This document shows, piece by piece, positions 25,918 to 34,175 of a stretch of 64,000 nucleotides of DNA (the stretch's first letter is position 1; every line of letters starts with the position of its first letter). This stretch comes from Bradyrhizobium sp. 186 (lineage in GTDB: Bacteria > Pseudomonadota > Alphaproteobacteria > Rhizobiales > Xanthobacteraceae), in NCBI RefSeq assembly GCF_023101685.1, contig NZ_CP082164.1, positions 5,456,001 to 5,520,000 on the forward strand, written 5' to 3'. Made by a program: the position numbers and the translations under genes. Under the pieces are notes generated by a model, which saw nothing but the letters and a program-made list of their open reading frames with translations, was not told where the DNA came from and did no database searches.

Positions 25918-26274
25918 CGTACCCTCCTACAAGAGAGGCATACGTCAGCGGCTGGCGATCATGACACTCCGAATGTCTAGCGACTTTGCCGGCCGCATTC
26001 GGGCGTATGTCCTGTAACAAGACGTGGGGAACCGGGTGCGCAGTTGCAAGACGGACCAATGTTTTTTTGCCCGCGAGGCGGCGTTAACGGATCGTGGCTC
26101 ACGCGCCAATCGAACACCCGCTACAACGCCCCAAGCTGCTGCAGTGCAGTAGATCAAGCCGCGATTGGCGTAGGCCGCGGCGTAGCTGGGATCGCGCTTG
26201 ATCGCAGCATCGAAATCGGCAAAGGCGCCGGCGCCTAGATCAGGGGACGGACGACAATTCGGAAGGATTTTTCC
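25918..26274. other. Intergenic with a TPR gene remnant
   Basis: About 357 bp with no intact gene. It holds the TPR fragment at 26137-26241 (minus). The segment 26050-26110 has no coding signal. Confidence 0.5.
26137..26241 (-). pseudogene. Fragment of a TPR-repeat protein
   Basis: The minus strand encodes AFADFDAAIKRDPSYAAAYA followed by NRGLIYC, a near-perfect tetratricopeptide repeat, then the similarity breaks off. No start, no adjacent repeats and no end belong to it, so it is a gene remnant. Confidence 0.65.
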
Positions 26275-26550
26275 ATGGCGGCATCGGTGCGCGACAACAA
26301 GGACAGGAGCCGCTTCGAATTCGATGTCGAAAACGAAGTTGCTTTCGCCAATTATCGGCTGACGCCGTCCGCGGTGATCATTACCCACACGGAGACGCCG
26401 CGCGCGCTGCGCGGTCGCGGCATCGCCTCCGAACTGGTCAAGGGCGCGCTGGAATTGATCCGCCGCGACGGCAGAAAGGTCATCGCCGGCTGTGGCTTCG
26501 TCGTCGACTATCTCGACAGGCATCCGGAGGATGCGGATCTCGTCGCCTAA
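26275..26550 (+). CDS. GNAT-family N-acetyltransferase-like protein, copy 2
   Basis: The 91-aa protein has the same length and layout as the gene at 25194: SRFEFDVENEVAFANYRLTP, the CoA loop LRGRGIASELVKGALELIRR, and the end AGCGFVVDYLDRHPEDADLV. It is a minimal GNAT of the YidJ/NATD1 type. The two differ widely in sequence, so they are old paralogues or separate acquisitions. The hairpin at 26557-26580 follows the stop. Confidence 0.85.
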   Translation: MAASVRDNKDRSRFEFDVENEVAFANYRLTPSAVIITHTETPRALRGRGIASELVKGALELIRRDGRKVIAGCGFVVDYLDRHPEDADLVA

Positions 26551-26556
26551 AGCAAA

Positions 26557-26580
26557 AGGGCCCGCGCGATGGCGGGCCCT
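26557..26580. terminator. Bidirectional terminator between convergent genes
   Basis: AGGGCCCGC pairs perfectly with GCGGGCCCT around a six-base loop. The minus strand continues TTTTGCTTTAGG, a good U tract for the leftward DUF3597 gene. The rightward GNAT gene ends seven bases before the stem. Confidence 0.75.
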
Positions 26581-26600
26581 TGCAGCGACCGAGCGATCGG

Positions 26601-26969
26601 TCAGTGCTTGATCTCAGGCGGCAGCTTGCCGCCATTGGCGGCGAGCTTGGACATCACCTGCTTGTGCAGCCAGACGTTCATGCTGGCCGAGTCGTTCATG
26701 TCGCCGCTGTAACCCAGCTCCTTGGCGAGATCCTTGCGCGCGGCAAGGCTGGAATCGATGTCGAGCGCCTTCATGAGGTCGACGATCGAGGTGCGCCATT
26801 CCAGCTTCTCGTTCTGGGCAGCCACCAGCTTGTCGACAATGGCCGCAACGTCCACGGTCTGCGCGGGCGCGGACGACGGCGCGGTCCCTGCGGGCGCGCT
26901 ACCGGCGGGCGCGGCGGAAGCCGGATGGCTGCCAAAGATCGCGCCCATGATTTTACCGAAAATGCTCAT
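26601..26969 (-). CDS. DUF3597 family protein
   Basis: The 122-aa protein starts MSIFGKIMGAIFGSHPASAA, then has an Ala/Pro-rich linker, and the conserved domain AIVDKLVAAQNEKLEWRTSI VDLMKALDIDSS through ARKDLAKELGYSGDMNDSA to WLHKQVMSKLAANGGKLP. This is the DUF3597 pattern, a soluble helical family with PDB structures but no known role. ATG at 26969 is preferred over an ORF start at 27014 on the basis of the conserved MSIFG start. Confidence 0.85.
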   Translation of the reverse strand: MSIFGKIMGAIFGSHPASAAPAGSAPAGTAPSSAPAQTVDVAAIVDKLVAAQNEKLEWRTSIVDLMKALDIDSSLAARKDLAKELGYSGDMNDSASMNVWLHKQVMSKLAANGGKLPPEIKH

Positions 26970-27304
26970 GTCTGCTCCCCGAAAAGGATCCGTTGGAAGG
27001 GCCTTGAGTGGCACTTATAGACCAAGTTTCTGCGTTGCGCCCGCCGAGTTCAGCGAACCAACAAGCAGCATCAGCTTATCTGCGGCGAAATGACGACCGA
27101 ATGACACATTCGAGGTTGCAGCGCGGCACCGAATGTCACCCAAGCGTGAGGGACAGGACAGGGAATTGGGAGTACGTTTTAGGTTCAGCTCGCGATGCTA
27201 TCCGGAATTCGCGTCTGGTCGGGATCGCGATCGTCTAAGAAGAGCGGCCGCTTGCGCCGTTTGCCGGCGCCGGAGTCGGCCGCGTGGCAAGGGAGCTAGC
27301 GACC
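26970..27304. other. Intergenic with no recognised gene
   Basis: About 335 bp hold the divergent promoters of the DUF3597 and DUF2189 genes. Short ORFs do not resemble known proteins. Confidence 0.45.
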
Positions 27305-28213
27305 ATGGTCACACTCTACCAGGGCAATGTGCCCACGATGGCCCAGTCCGCGGATGCGGCTGGACCAACCATCCGGACCATCCAACTGTCCGACCTGCAC
27401 GACGCGCTCCGCCGTGGCTGGGAAGATTTCAAGGCGGTTCCAAGCCACGCCATTATCCTCTGCGTGATCTATCCGGTGCTGGGCCTCGTGCTCGCCCGCG
27501 TGGTGATGGGCTATTCGGTGCTGCCGCTGTTATTTCCGCTGGCCGCAGGCTTCGCTCTGATCGGCCCGTTCGCTGCTCTCGGCCTCTATGAACTCTCGAG
27601 CCGGCGCGAGCGCTATGAACAGGCCAGCGCCTGGGATGCCATGGAGGTGCTGCGCTCGCCCTCGTTCGGCGCGATGCTCGGCCTCGGCACGCTGCTGCTC
27701 GCTTTATTCGTGACCTGGGTCGCGACGGCGCAGGCGATCTATGTCGCAGCCTTCGGCTATGAGGGCGCGACCGGCATCTCGGACTTCGCAAGCCGCGTTC
27801 TGACGACGCCACAGGGCTGGTGGTTGATCGTGGTCGGCTGCGGCGCAGGCTTCCTGTTCGCGTTGGCCGCGCTGTGCATCAGCGCCGTTTCGTTCCCCTT
27901 GATGCTCGACCGGCACGCCGGCGCGTTCGAGGCGATGGTCACCTCGCTCCGCGTCGTCGCCAGGAATCCTGTGCCAATGGCAGCCTGGGGCCTGATCGTG
28001 GCGGTGCTGCTGGCGCTCGGCACGATCCCCGCGTTCCTCGGCCTCGCCGTCGTCATCCCCCTGCTCGGCCACGCCACCTGGCACCTCTACCGCAAGGTGA
28101 TCGTCTCCGATCCCGGTGCGCAGCCAGTGCCGCCTCCGCCGCATCGTCCGCGCAAGCCGGCCGCCGATTTCCCCGCCAATCTATTCCCCTGGCGAAATCG
28201 GACGGGCGCCTGA
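27305..28213 (+). CDS. DUF2189 integral membrane protein
   Basis: The 302-aa protein has a cytoplasmic N-terminus (IRTIQLSDLHDALRRGWEDF KAVPSH, the DUF2189 signature). About six transmembrane helices follow, including ILCVIYPVLGLVLARVVMGY, LPLLFPLAAGFALIGPFAAL, LGTLLLALFVTWVATAQAIY, WWLIVVGCGAGFLFALAALC and WGLIVAVLLALGTIPAFLGL. The tail is Pro-rich. It is an inner-membrane protein often annotated as a cytochrome-oxidase-subunit-I-like family; actual function unknown. The start could also be ATG 27338. Confidence 0.82.
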   Translation: MVTLYQGNVPTMAQSADAAGPTIRTIQLSDLHDALRRGWEDFKAVPSHAIILCVIYPVLGLVLARVVMGYSVLPLLFPLAAGFALIGPFAALGLYELSSRRERYEQASAWDAMEVLRSPSFGAMLGLGTLLLALFVTWVATAQAIYVAAFGYEGATGISDFASRVLTTPQGWWLIVVGCGAGFLFALAALCISAVSFPLMLDRHAGAFEAMVTSLRVVARNPVPMAAWGLIVAVLLALGTIPAFLGLAVVIPLLGHATWHLYRKVIVSDPGAQPVPPPPHRPRKPAADFPANLFPWRNRTGA

Positions 28214-28341
28214 CGAATCGTGACGTCCGATCCTGCCCGGATCCGGGCAGGATCGGACACGTCATGCGCCTTGCTTTGGCCGCGGTTTCAATCGAGATTG
28301 CCGCCGCCGGTCATACCAATTCATGGAATCAATTTAGTCGA

Positions 28342-29166
28342 ATGATCCCGACGATTTCTCGTCTTGCTCTCGCAGCTTTCGCCCTCTCCGTATCAATCAT
28401 GTCCGCCGAGCCAGCGCTCGCCGCCGTTGCCTGCGGTTCGGGCAATTTCGACGCTTGGCTTGCGGAGTTCAAAACCGAAGCTGCGGCCAAGGGCATCTCG
28501 CAGCAGGCCATTGCATCGGGGCTTGCCGGCGTAACACTCGATCAGGCCGTGCTCAATCGCGACCGCTCGCAAAAGGTCTTCAGCCAGACCTTTGAGGAGT
28601 TTTCAGGCCGCATGGTGCCGCCGCGCGTTCAGCGCGGCTCCAACATGATGAAGCAGTACGGCTCGGTGCTGTCGCGCATCGAGCAGACCTACGGCGTGCA
28701 GGGCGAGGTTCTGGTTGCGATCTGGGGTCTGGAGACCGATTTCGGTGTCAACACCGGCAAGTTCGCAACGATCCGCTCGCTCGCGACGCTGGCCTATGAC
28801 TGCCGGCGCGCCGAGCAGTTTCGTGCCGAGCTGATGGATGCGTTGCGCATTGTCCAGCGCGGCGATCTTGCAGCTAGCGACATGCGCGGCGCCTGGGCCG
28901 GCGAGCTCGGCCAGACCCAGTTCATGCCGTCATCCTGGATGAAGTACGCAGTCGACTTCGACGGCAATGGGAAGCGCGATCTCCTGCACAACGCGCCCGA
29001 CGTGCTCGCTTCCACCGCCAACTATCTCGCCGGCTATGGCTGGCAGCGCGGCAAGGATTGGCAGCCGGGCAGTCCGAACTTCGCGGTGCTCCAGCAGTGG
29101 AACAAGAGCGAGGTCTATTCCAAGACAGTCGCGTATTTTGCCACCCAGCTCGCGCGCTCCCCTTAG
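28342..29166 (+). CDS. Lytic murein transglycosylase, MltB type
   Basis: The 274-aa product has a signal peptide (MIPTISRLALAAFALSVSIM to PALAAV). The SLT_2/MltB catalytic domain shows IWGLETDFGVNTGKFATIRS with the catalytic glutamate, then ELGQTQFMPSSWMKYAVDFD and ANYLAGYGWQRG. It cleaves peptidoglycan glycan strands in the periplasm with 1,6-anhydro-product formation. No lipobox is present, so it is likely soluble. ATG 28342 is chosen over an upstream frame that overlaps the DUF2189 gene. No peptidoglycan-binding domain is visible. Confidence 0.88.
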   Translation: MIPTISRLALAAFALSVSIMSAEPALAAVACGSGNFDAWLAEFKTEAAAKGISQQAIASGLAGVTLDQAVLNRDRSQKVFSQTFEEFSGRMVPPRVQRGSNMMKQYGSVLSRIEQTYGVQGEVLVAIWGLETDFGVNTGKFATIRSLATLAYDCRRAEQFRAELMDALRIVQRGDLAASDMRGAWAGELGQTQFMPSSWMKYAVDFDGNGKRDLLHNAPDVLASTANYLAGYGWQRGKDWQPGSPNFAVLQQWNKSEVYSKTVAYFATQLARSP

Positions 29167-29185
29167 GGCAGCCTCGCTAACGCGT

Positions 29186-29217
29186 AGGGCCGATCGCCCG
29201 GCGACCGGCCCTCTCTT
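29186..29217. terminator. Terminator between convergent genes
   Basis: AGGGCCG (29186-29192) pairs with CGGCCCT (29206-29212) and is followed by CTCTT. It separates the transglycosylase gene from the leftward gene at 29225. Confidence 0.6.
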
Positions 29218-29224
29218 GGTGCGT

Positions 29225-29488
29225 TTACTTTCCCATGGTGGCGTGCATCGCCTTGTTCAGGTGCATGCCGCAAGCACCCATTTTGCCGTTGAGCAGCGAG
29301 TCCTGCGCGGAGGCGATCTCCTTCTGCGCGACCATCTTGCTGTCGCCGTCGGGCATGTTCTCGATCGCGGTCTCCGTCTGCTCCAGATTGGCCGAGCTGC
29401 AGCCACCGGCGGCATGCTTGGCAGCCTCAGCCGGCGCAACGGCGAACGCGACGGCAACAATTGCGATAACCCCGAGCAACTTCGTCAT
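29225..29488 (-). CDS. Small exported Cys-containing protein
   Basis: The 87-aa product has a signal peptide (MTKLLGVIAIVAVAFAVAPA, cleavage after AEAA). The mature 65 residues are helical with two cysteines (AGGCSSANLEQT and KMGACGMHLNKAM) that probably form one disulfide. It resembles small periplasmic proteins seen in Bradyrhizobium and has no assigned function. ATG 29488 is preferred because the upstream residues of the longer ORF do not look like protein. Confidence 0.68.
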   Translation of the reverse strand: MTKLLGVIAIVAVAFAVAPAEAAKHAAGGCSSANLEQTETAIENMPDGDSKMVAQKEIASAQDSLLNGKMGACGMHLNKAMHATMGK

Positions 29489-30185
29489 GATGTTACTTTC
29501 CTTCTCTTGTTCTTGGGACAGAACCAGCGACATTGCCGGAATCTGCGACACGACTTTCCTCCCGACGCGGCAACTTGCCGCAATAAATTCCCCGCGAGAA
29601 TTGCGTGATGTTGCGCGCGGCGCAGAGCCGCATGCGAAATTTCTGATTTTCATTACAATCTTGTAATCAGCTCGCACGTTTAGCGTGTGTGCACCGCGGC
29701 GACGGGCAAGCCTCGCACAACTTGGAAATGAATCAGGTCTTCAGGCCGTGCCGCCGGAATCCATCACGCAGATCCCGTGCCCGTATGCGCCGAATCGCGT
29801 GGCCCAGCGTCAGATCTGGAGAACTGCGCTCCGTATAAATAATGAACTTATATTCATATTTACGGCCAACTACTCATGCGATTCGCGCATGCAAGACTTG
29901 GGTCATGTTGCGAGAGCCGCGACCGCACCTTATTTCCGCGATGATTCGGAACCGATCGTCGGGCGATTATGACCGTGATTTCCGGACATTTATCGCAAGA
30001 TTCAACCTAAACCGCCCAGCCTTTGAGCGGGACTGCCGACAGGTTAATCGACACTTACCGTCGCCATGCGCCGTTCGCTTAGCTGCACCGCAACATCGGA
30101 ACTTCCGCACTGCAGCACTCCCATCTATATTCATTTCAACGATGAGGCTCGGGCAAGGGCTGAATCGAACTACAGGAGACTACCA
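29489..30185. other. 697-bp intergenic region
   Basis: No gene is supported. The notable element is a perfect palindrome ATTACAA-TC-TTGTAAT at 29652-29667, a likely regulator site 164 bp upstream of the gene at 29225-29488. An AT-rich segment (29835-29870) may contain a promoter for the DUF1127 gene. Several ORFs overlap in this region without family resemblance. Confidence 0.5.
29652..29667. promoter_or_regulatory. Palindromic site ATTACAA-N2-TTGTAAT
   Basis: The two seven-base arms are perfect complements around TC. The form is typical of a dimeric repressor operator. It lies alone in an intergenic region. No regulator can be named. Confidence 0.45.
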
Positions 30186-30338
30186 ATGCTGCTCTCGCTC
30201 ATCCGCATGATCCAGGCTTTCCGGGACTATCAGCGCAATGTTGCCGAGCTGTCCCAGCTCAGCGATCGCGAATTGGCCGATATCGGCCTCGATCGCTCGG
30301 ACATCCCGCGCGTTGCCGCCGGTCAATATCAGGGCTGA
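30186..30338 (+). CDS. DUF1127 small protein
   Basis: The 50-aa product (MLLSLIRMIQAFRDYQRNVA ELSQLSDRELADIGLDRSDI PRVAAGQYQG) has the DUF1127 core: LSQLSDRELADIGLDRSDIP. DUF1127 proteins are small Arg-rich proteins abundant in alphaproteobacteria, some involved in phosphate and carbon metabolism or small-RNA turnover. ATG 30186 follows AGGAGAC. A hairpin terminator follows at 30371-30394. Confidence 0.85.
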   Translation: MLLSLIRMIQAFRDYQRNVAELSQLSDRELADIGLDRSDIPRVAAGQYQG

Positions 30339-30370
30339 TTTCGTTCAGCCCTCACCGGACGGACCGATAG

Positions 30371-30394
30371 CGCCCGCCTCGTGCGGGCGTTCTC
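30371..30394 (+). terminator. Rho-independent-like terminator after the DUF1127 gene
   Basis: CGCCCGC pairs with GCGGGCG around CTCGT, then TTCTC. It isolates the DUF1127 gene from trmFO. Confidence 0.7.
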
Positions 30395-30463
30395 GTATCC
30401 GAAAGCAGAAAACTCGATTTCGGCGATTCCACTCATCGCCGAAAAGCGCTACCTGTCCGCCCC

Positions 30464-31891
30464 ATGACAGGACCCCAATCCAACATTGTGCACGTGATCG
30501 GCGCAGGCCTTGCCGGCTCCGAGGCCGCCTGGCAGGTGGCCAAATCAGGCATGCCCGTGGTGCTGCACGAGATGCGGCCGACCCGTATGACCGAGGCGCA
30601 CCGTACCGACGGGCTCGCCGAGCTGGTCTGCTCCAATTCGTTCCGCTCGGACGATGCTGCCAACAACGCCGTAGGCCTGCTGCACGCGGAAATGCGCCGA
30701 CTCGGTTCGCTGATCATGCGCGCGGCCGATGCCAATCAGGTGCCCGCCGGAGGCGCGCTGGCGGTGGACCGCGAGGGCTTTTCGGCCGCCGTCACCAAAG
30801 CGCTCAACGATCATCCCCTGATCGAGATTGCCCGCGGCGAGGTCGCAGGCCTGCCGCCGGCGCAATGGAGCAACGTGATCGTTGCGACCGGCCCCCTCAC
30901 CTCCGCGCCCCTCGCCGACGCTATCCGCGAGTTGACCGACGAGAGCGCCCTCGCCTTCTTCGACGCGATCGCGCCGATCGTGCACCGCGAATCCATCGAC
31001 ATGTCGGTGGCCTGGTTCCAGTCGCGCTATGACAAGGTCGGCCCCGGCGGCAACGGCGCCGACTACATCAACTGCCCGATGACCAAGGAGCAGTACGACG
31101 GCTTCGTCGCCGCGCTCATCGCCGGCGAGAAGACCGAGTTCAAGCAGTGGGAGACCAACACGCCGTATTTCGACGGCTGCCTGCCGATCGAAGTGATGGC
31201 GGAGCGCGGACCCGAGACGCTGCGCCACGGCCCAATGAAGCCGGTCGGCCTCACCAATCCGCGCGATCCCGCCACAAAGGCTTATGCGATCGTGCAGCTC
31301 CGCCAGGACAACAAGCTCGGCACGCTCTACAACATCGTCGGCTTCCAGACGAAATTGAAATACGGCGAGCAACAGCGCATCTTCCGCACCATTCCGGGGC
31401 TGGAGAAGGCCGAATTCGTCCGCCTCGGCGGCCTACATCGCAACACCTTCCTGAACTCGCCAAAACTGCTCGACGGCCAGTTGCGCCTGCGTGCTCAGCC
31501 TCGGCTGCGCTTTGCCGGCCAGATGACGGGCTGCGAGGGCTATGTCGAATCCGCCAGCGTCGGCCTGATTGCCGGCCTCTATGCGGCAGCCGACGTACGT
31601 GGCGAAACGCTGGCGAGCCCGCCGGGCACAACGGCGCTGGGTTCTCTGCTCGGCCACATCACCGGCGGCCATATCGAAACCATCGAACCAGGCACGCGAT
31701 CGTTCCAGCCGATGAACATCAATTTCGGCCTGTTCCCGCCGCTTGCGAGCGTGCCGACGAAGAAGCCCGACGGCACGCGTCTGCGCGGCAACGAAAAGAC
31801 GGTGGCCAAGAGACAGGCGATGAGCGCACGGGCGCTCGCCGATCTCGATCGCTGGATCGCCGATCACCTGCACATTGCCGCAGCGGCGTGA
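30464..31891 (+). CDS. trmFO: Folate/FAD-dependent tRNA (uracil-54-C5-)-methyltransferase TrmFO
   Basis: The 475-aa enzyme makes ribothymidine at position 54 of tRNA using methylene-THF and FADH2. The FAD-binding motif [14 protein letters not shown] opens the protein, and [30 protein letters not shown] is the TrmFO hallmark. Further family segments include [60 protein letters not shown] and [20 protein letters not shown]. The length is normal. It is followed 7 bp on by the kinase-like gene, indicating co-transcription. Confidence 0.95.
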   Translation: MTGPQSNIVHVIGAGLAGSEAAWQVAKSGMPVVLHEMRPTRMTEAHRTDGLAELVCSNSFRSDDAANNAVGLLHAEMRRLGSLIMRAADANQVPAGGALAVDREGFSAAVTKALNDHPLIEIARGEVAGLPPAQWSNVIVATGPLTSAPLADAIRELTDESALAFFDAIAPIVHRESIDMSVAWFQSRYDKVGPGGNGADYINCPMTKEQYDGFVAALIAGEKTEFKQWETNTPYFDGCLPIEVMAERGPETLRHGPMKPVGLTNPRDPATKAYAIVQLRQDNKLGTLYNIVGFQTKLKYGEQQRIFRTIPGLEKAEFVRLGGLHRNTFLNSPKLLDGQLRLRAQPRLRFAGQMTGCEGYVESASVGLIAGLYAAADVRGETLASPPGTTALGSLLGHITGGHIETIEPGTRSFQPMNINFGLFPPLASVPTKKPDGTRLRGNEKTVAKRQAMSARALADLDRWIADHLHIAAAA

Positions 31892-31898
31892 GTTTTCG

Positions 31899-32993
31899 AT
31901 GAGCCTCCCCAAAGACGACGCCGCGGTGCTCTCGGCGCGCTGGACCGAAGGCGTGCTGCTCAAGCGCGACGTGTTCTCGACCGTCGAGCGCGGCCGCTTC
32001 CGCGGCGAGCACGGCGAGGTCGATGCCGTGCTGCGCCGGCTCGATGAGGTGCCGTGGTGGTCGCTTCTGCTGGCACGTCACCTGTTCGCCCGCGAGAAGC
32101 ACGCACTGGTGCTCGCCAAGGGTCTCAACATCGGCCCCGAACTGCTGTGGGCCGGCCGCAGCGCTTTGGTCCGCGGCTTCGTCGACGGCGTCGCGCTGCA
32201 TCTGGCAAAGCCGCATGGCGACCTCGCCTATTTCCGCTCGGCCAAGGCTGCGCTGCGCCGGCTGCGCCGCGCCGGCATATGCCACAACGATCTCGCCAAG
32301 GAACAGAACTGGCTGGTCGGCCGCGACGGACGCGCCTATGTGACCGACTTCCAGCTCGCCGCCTGCTTCGAGCGCCGCGGCCGGCTCTATCGCATCCTCG
32401 CCTATGAAGACCTTCGGCATCTTCTCAAGCACAAGCGCTCCTACGCACCTGAGGCGCTGACGCCGCGCGAGCGCAAGATCCTCGCCAACAAGTCCTTTGC
32501 CGCGAGCCTGTGGCTCGCTACCGGCAAGAAGGTCTATCGCGCGATCACGCGCGGCCTGTTCAATTTCACCGACCGCGAAGGCGGCGGCCGCAGGCTCGTC
32601 AACGATGCGCCGGTGCTGGCCGCCCTGATCCGCAAGAATCCGGCCGTGCGCGACACCGCTATCGTCGCCTTTGCCGACCGCCGCTCCGGCGTCGGGCTCT
32701 ATGCTTTCGTCGAGGCTGATCGGGCCGCGCTCGAAGGCCAGCTCCGCAACGAACTGACCGCAGCCAAGGGACCAAAGCCGCCGGAGCACATCCAGGTCGT
32801 GCACGCGCTGCCCCGCGACACGAGCGGCAAGCCGCGCACCGAGATCCTGCAACTGGTCGCCATGAACCAGCTCGACCTGATCGAGCCGATGATGAAGAAC
32901 GACCAGGACCGCGCCTTCCTGAAGGACATCCTGGAGCAGCGCAAAAACCTGCGCGACCGTTTCAATTTCGAGGCGGACTTGCCGGCGAGCTAG
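31899..32993 (+). CDS. Kinase-like protein with an AMP-ligase-type C-terminus
   Basis: The 364-aa protein has an N-terminal Rio/APH-like kinase fold with ICHNDLAKEQNWLV (HxDLxxxN catalytic loop, about residue 128) and VTDFQLA (DFG-like, with Gln for Gly). A linker with LANKSFAASLWLATGKKVYR follows. The C-terminal 90 residues resemble an adenylate-forming enzyme cap (IRKNPAVRDTAIVAFADRRS, then VVHALPRDTSGKPRTEILQL). No AMP-ligase core is present. It is usually annotated as a serine/threonine kinase downstream of trmFO in Bradyrhizobium. The combination and substrate are unclear. ATG 31899 follows the trmFO stop. Confidence 0.7.
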   Translation: MSLPKDDAAVLSARWTEGVLLKRDVFSTVERGRFRGEHGEVDAVLRRLDEVPWWSLLLARHLFAREKHALVLAKGLNIGPELLWAGRSALVRGFVDGVALHLAKPHGDLAYFRSAKAALRRLRRAGICHNDLAKEQNWLVGRDGRAYVTDFQLAACFERRGRLYRILAYEDLRHLLKHKRSYAPEALTPRERKILANKSFAASLWLATGKKVYRAITRGLFNFTDREGGGRRLVNDAPVLAALIRKNPAVRDTAIVAFADRRSGVGLYAFVEADRAALEGQLRNELTAAKGPKPPEHIQVVHALPRDTSGKPRTEILQLVAMNQLDLIEPMMKNDQDRAFLKDILEQRKNLRDRFNFEADLPAS

Positions 32994-33086
32994 CACCGTG
33001 GACCGCGCCTTGAAGCGTCCACATTGCCCGTGGAGAAGCGGACGGATAGCGCGCCGGCCTGGCGAACAATGGACACTTGGGGGACG

Positions 33087-33647
33087 ATGAAGCGTCGTGT
33101 TCTTCGCGGAGTGATCGCAGGCCTTATGCTGCTGGCAGCCATGCCTGCATTAGCCGCCGAGACCCCGGCCGAATTGATCTCCAGCTTCCGTCTCAAGCAC
33201 GGTGAGGTCCGCGTCGTGCGCGATGCCACCCTCGACCGCATTGCGATGGACCAGGCGCGCGCGATGGCGGCGAAGGACGATCTCAGTCACGATGCCCTCG
33301 GCCCGTTCAACCGGCGCGTCGCACCGGCCGGCGCAGGTCGCGCCGCCGAGAACATCGCCTACGGCTACGACGGTTTCGAGAAGACGCTCGGCCAGTGGAT
33401 CGACTCCTCCGGACACCGCAAGAATCTGCTGCTGCATAATGCCTCCCGTGTCGGGATCGCGAGCGCGAAAAATACCAGCGGCAAGCGGACCTATTGGGCG
33501 ATGGTGATTGCGGGCGACTACGAGCCGAAGCCGGGCAAGCGCAAGAAGGACAAGGAGCCGCTGGTTGCCGTGAAACGTGAGGCTCCTTCCTCAAGCAAGC
33601 CCAAATCCAGCAGCTGCCACATCAAGCTGCTCGGCCTCTGCATCTGA
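33087..33647 (+). CDS. Secreted CAP-domain protein
   Basis: The 186-aa protein has a signal peptide (MKRRVLRGVIAGLMLLAAMP to ALAAE). The CAP (SCP/PR-1) core follows: DRIAMDQARAMAAKDDLSHD, a bacterial variant of the HxxE cavity, then RAAENIAYGYDGFEKTLGQW IDSSGHRKNLL. The conserved AENI and the W...SxGHxxNLL boxes are intact. The C-terminal tail is Lys/Ser-rich with CHIKLLGLCI. It probably acts in the periplasm or outside the cell; bacterial CAP functions are not settled. Confidence 0.85.
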   Translation: MKRRVLRGVIAGLMLLAAMPALAAETPAELISSFRLKHGEVRVVRDATLDRIAMDQARAMAAKDDLSHDALGPFNRRVAPAGAGRAAENIAYGYDGFEKTLGQWIDSSGHRKNLLLHNASRVGIASAKNTSGKRTYWAMVIAGDYEPKPGKRKKDKEPLVAVKREAPSSSKPKSSSCHIKLLGLCI

Positions 33648-33659
33648 GACGACCTAACA

Positions 33660-34048
33660 TCAGCCGCGGCGCGCCGCCTCGATCTGGGCGACGTCGATCT
33701 TCGTCATCCCCATCATCGCCTCGAAGGCGCGTTTTGCTTCGGCACCGCCGGCCGCCAGCGCCTCGGTCAGCACGCGCGGCGTGATCTGCCAGGAAACGCC
33801 CCATCTGTCCTTGCACCAGCCGCAGGCGCTCTCCTGCCCGCCAACACGGGACCGCCCTTGAGGCCGAGACAGGCAACGCCGGCAACCGTGAATTCGACGG
33901 TGAGCACATCACCTGCTTTTCCGGACGGGTAGTCGCTGGGCGCACGGTGGACAGCACTGACAGTGCTATCGGGGAATATCTCGGCGTAGAAGCGGGCAGC
34001 TGCCTCGGCATCCCTGTCATACCAGAGGCAAATCGTGTTTTTTGCCAT
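33660..34048 (-). pseudogene. VOC/PhnB-like protein gene with internal deletion
   Basis: The first frame (ATG 34048, MAKNTICLWYDRDAEAAARF) encodes a PhnB-type vicinal-oxygen-chelate protein to VEFTVAGVACLGLKGGPV. Then a different frame takes over with GGQESACGWCKDRWGVSWQI and TPRVLTEALAAGGAEAKRAF, ending IEAARRG at 33660. In the intact family about 30 residues (the HSEAFSFQ...WNAI segment) lie between these parts. Roughly 90-110 bp are therefore missing near 33830-33850, with a frameshift. It is a broken copy of a common small-metabolite-binding gene. Confidence 0.72.
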
Positions 34049-34175
34049 TGCGTGTCCTTTCGGTTCAAAGCCAAATCGCCGTCAACATAGGCACTCGGAT
34101 CGGCGTGCTCCAGCCGGGATTTCCGTTGGCCCGATCTTGCTCGCACGCGTCCTCGCGTCTAACTCAGGGAACCTG

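Noticed and set aside
30433..31372. Leftward ORFs opposite trmFO
   Set aside because: They are antisense to a well-conserved enzyme.
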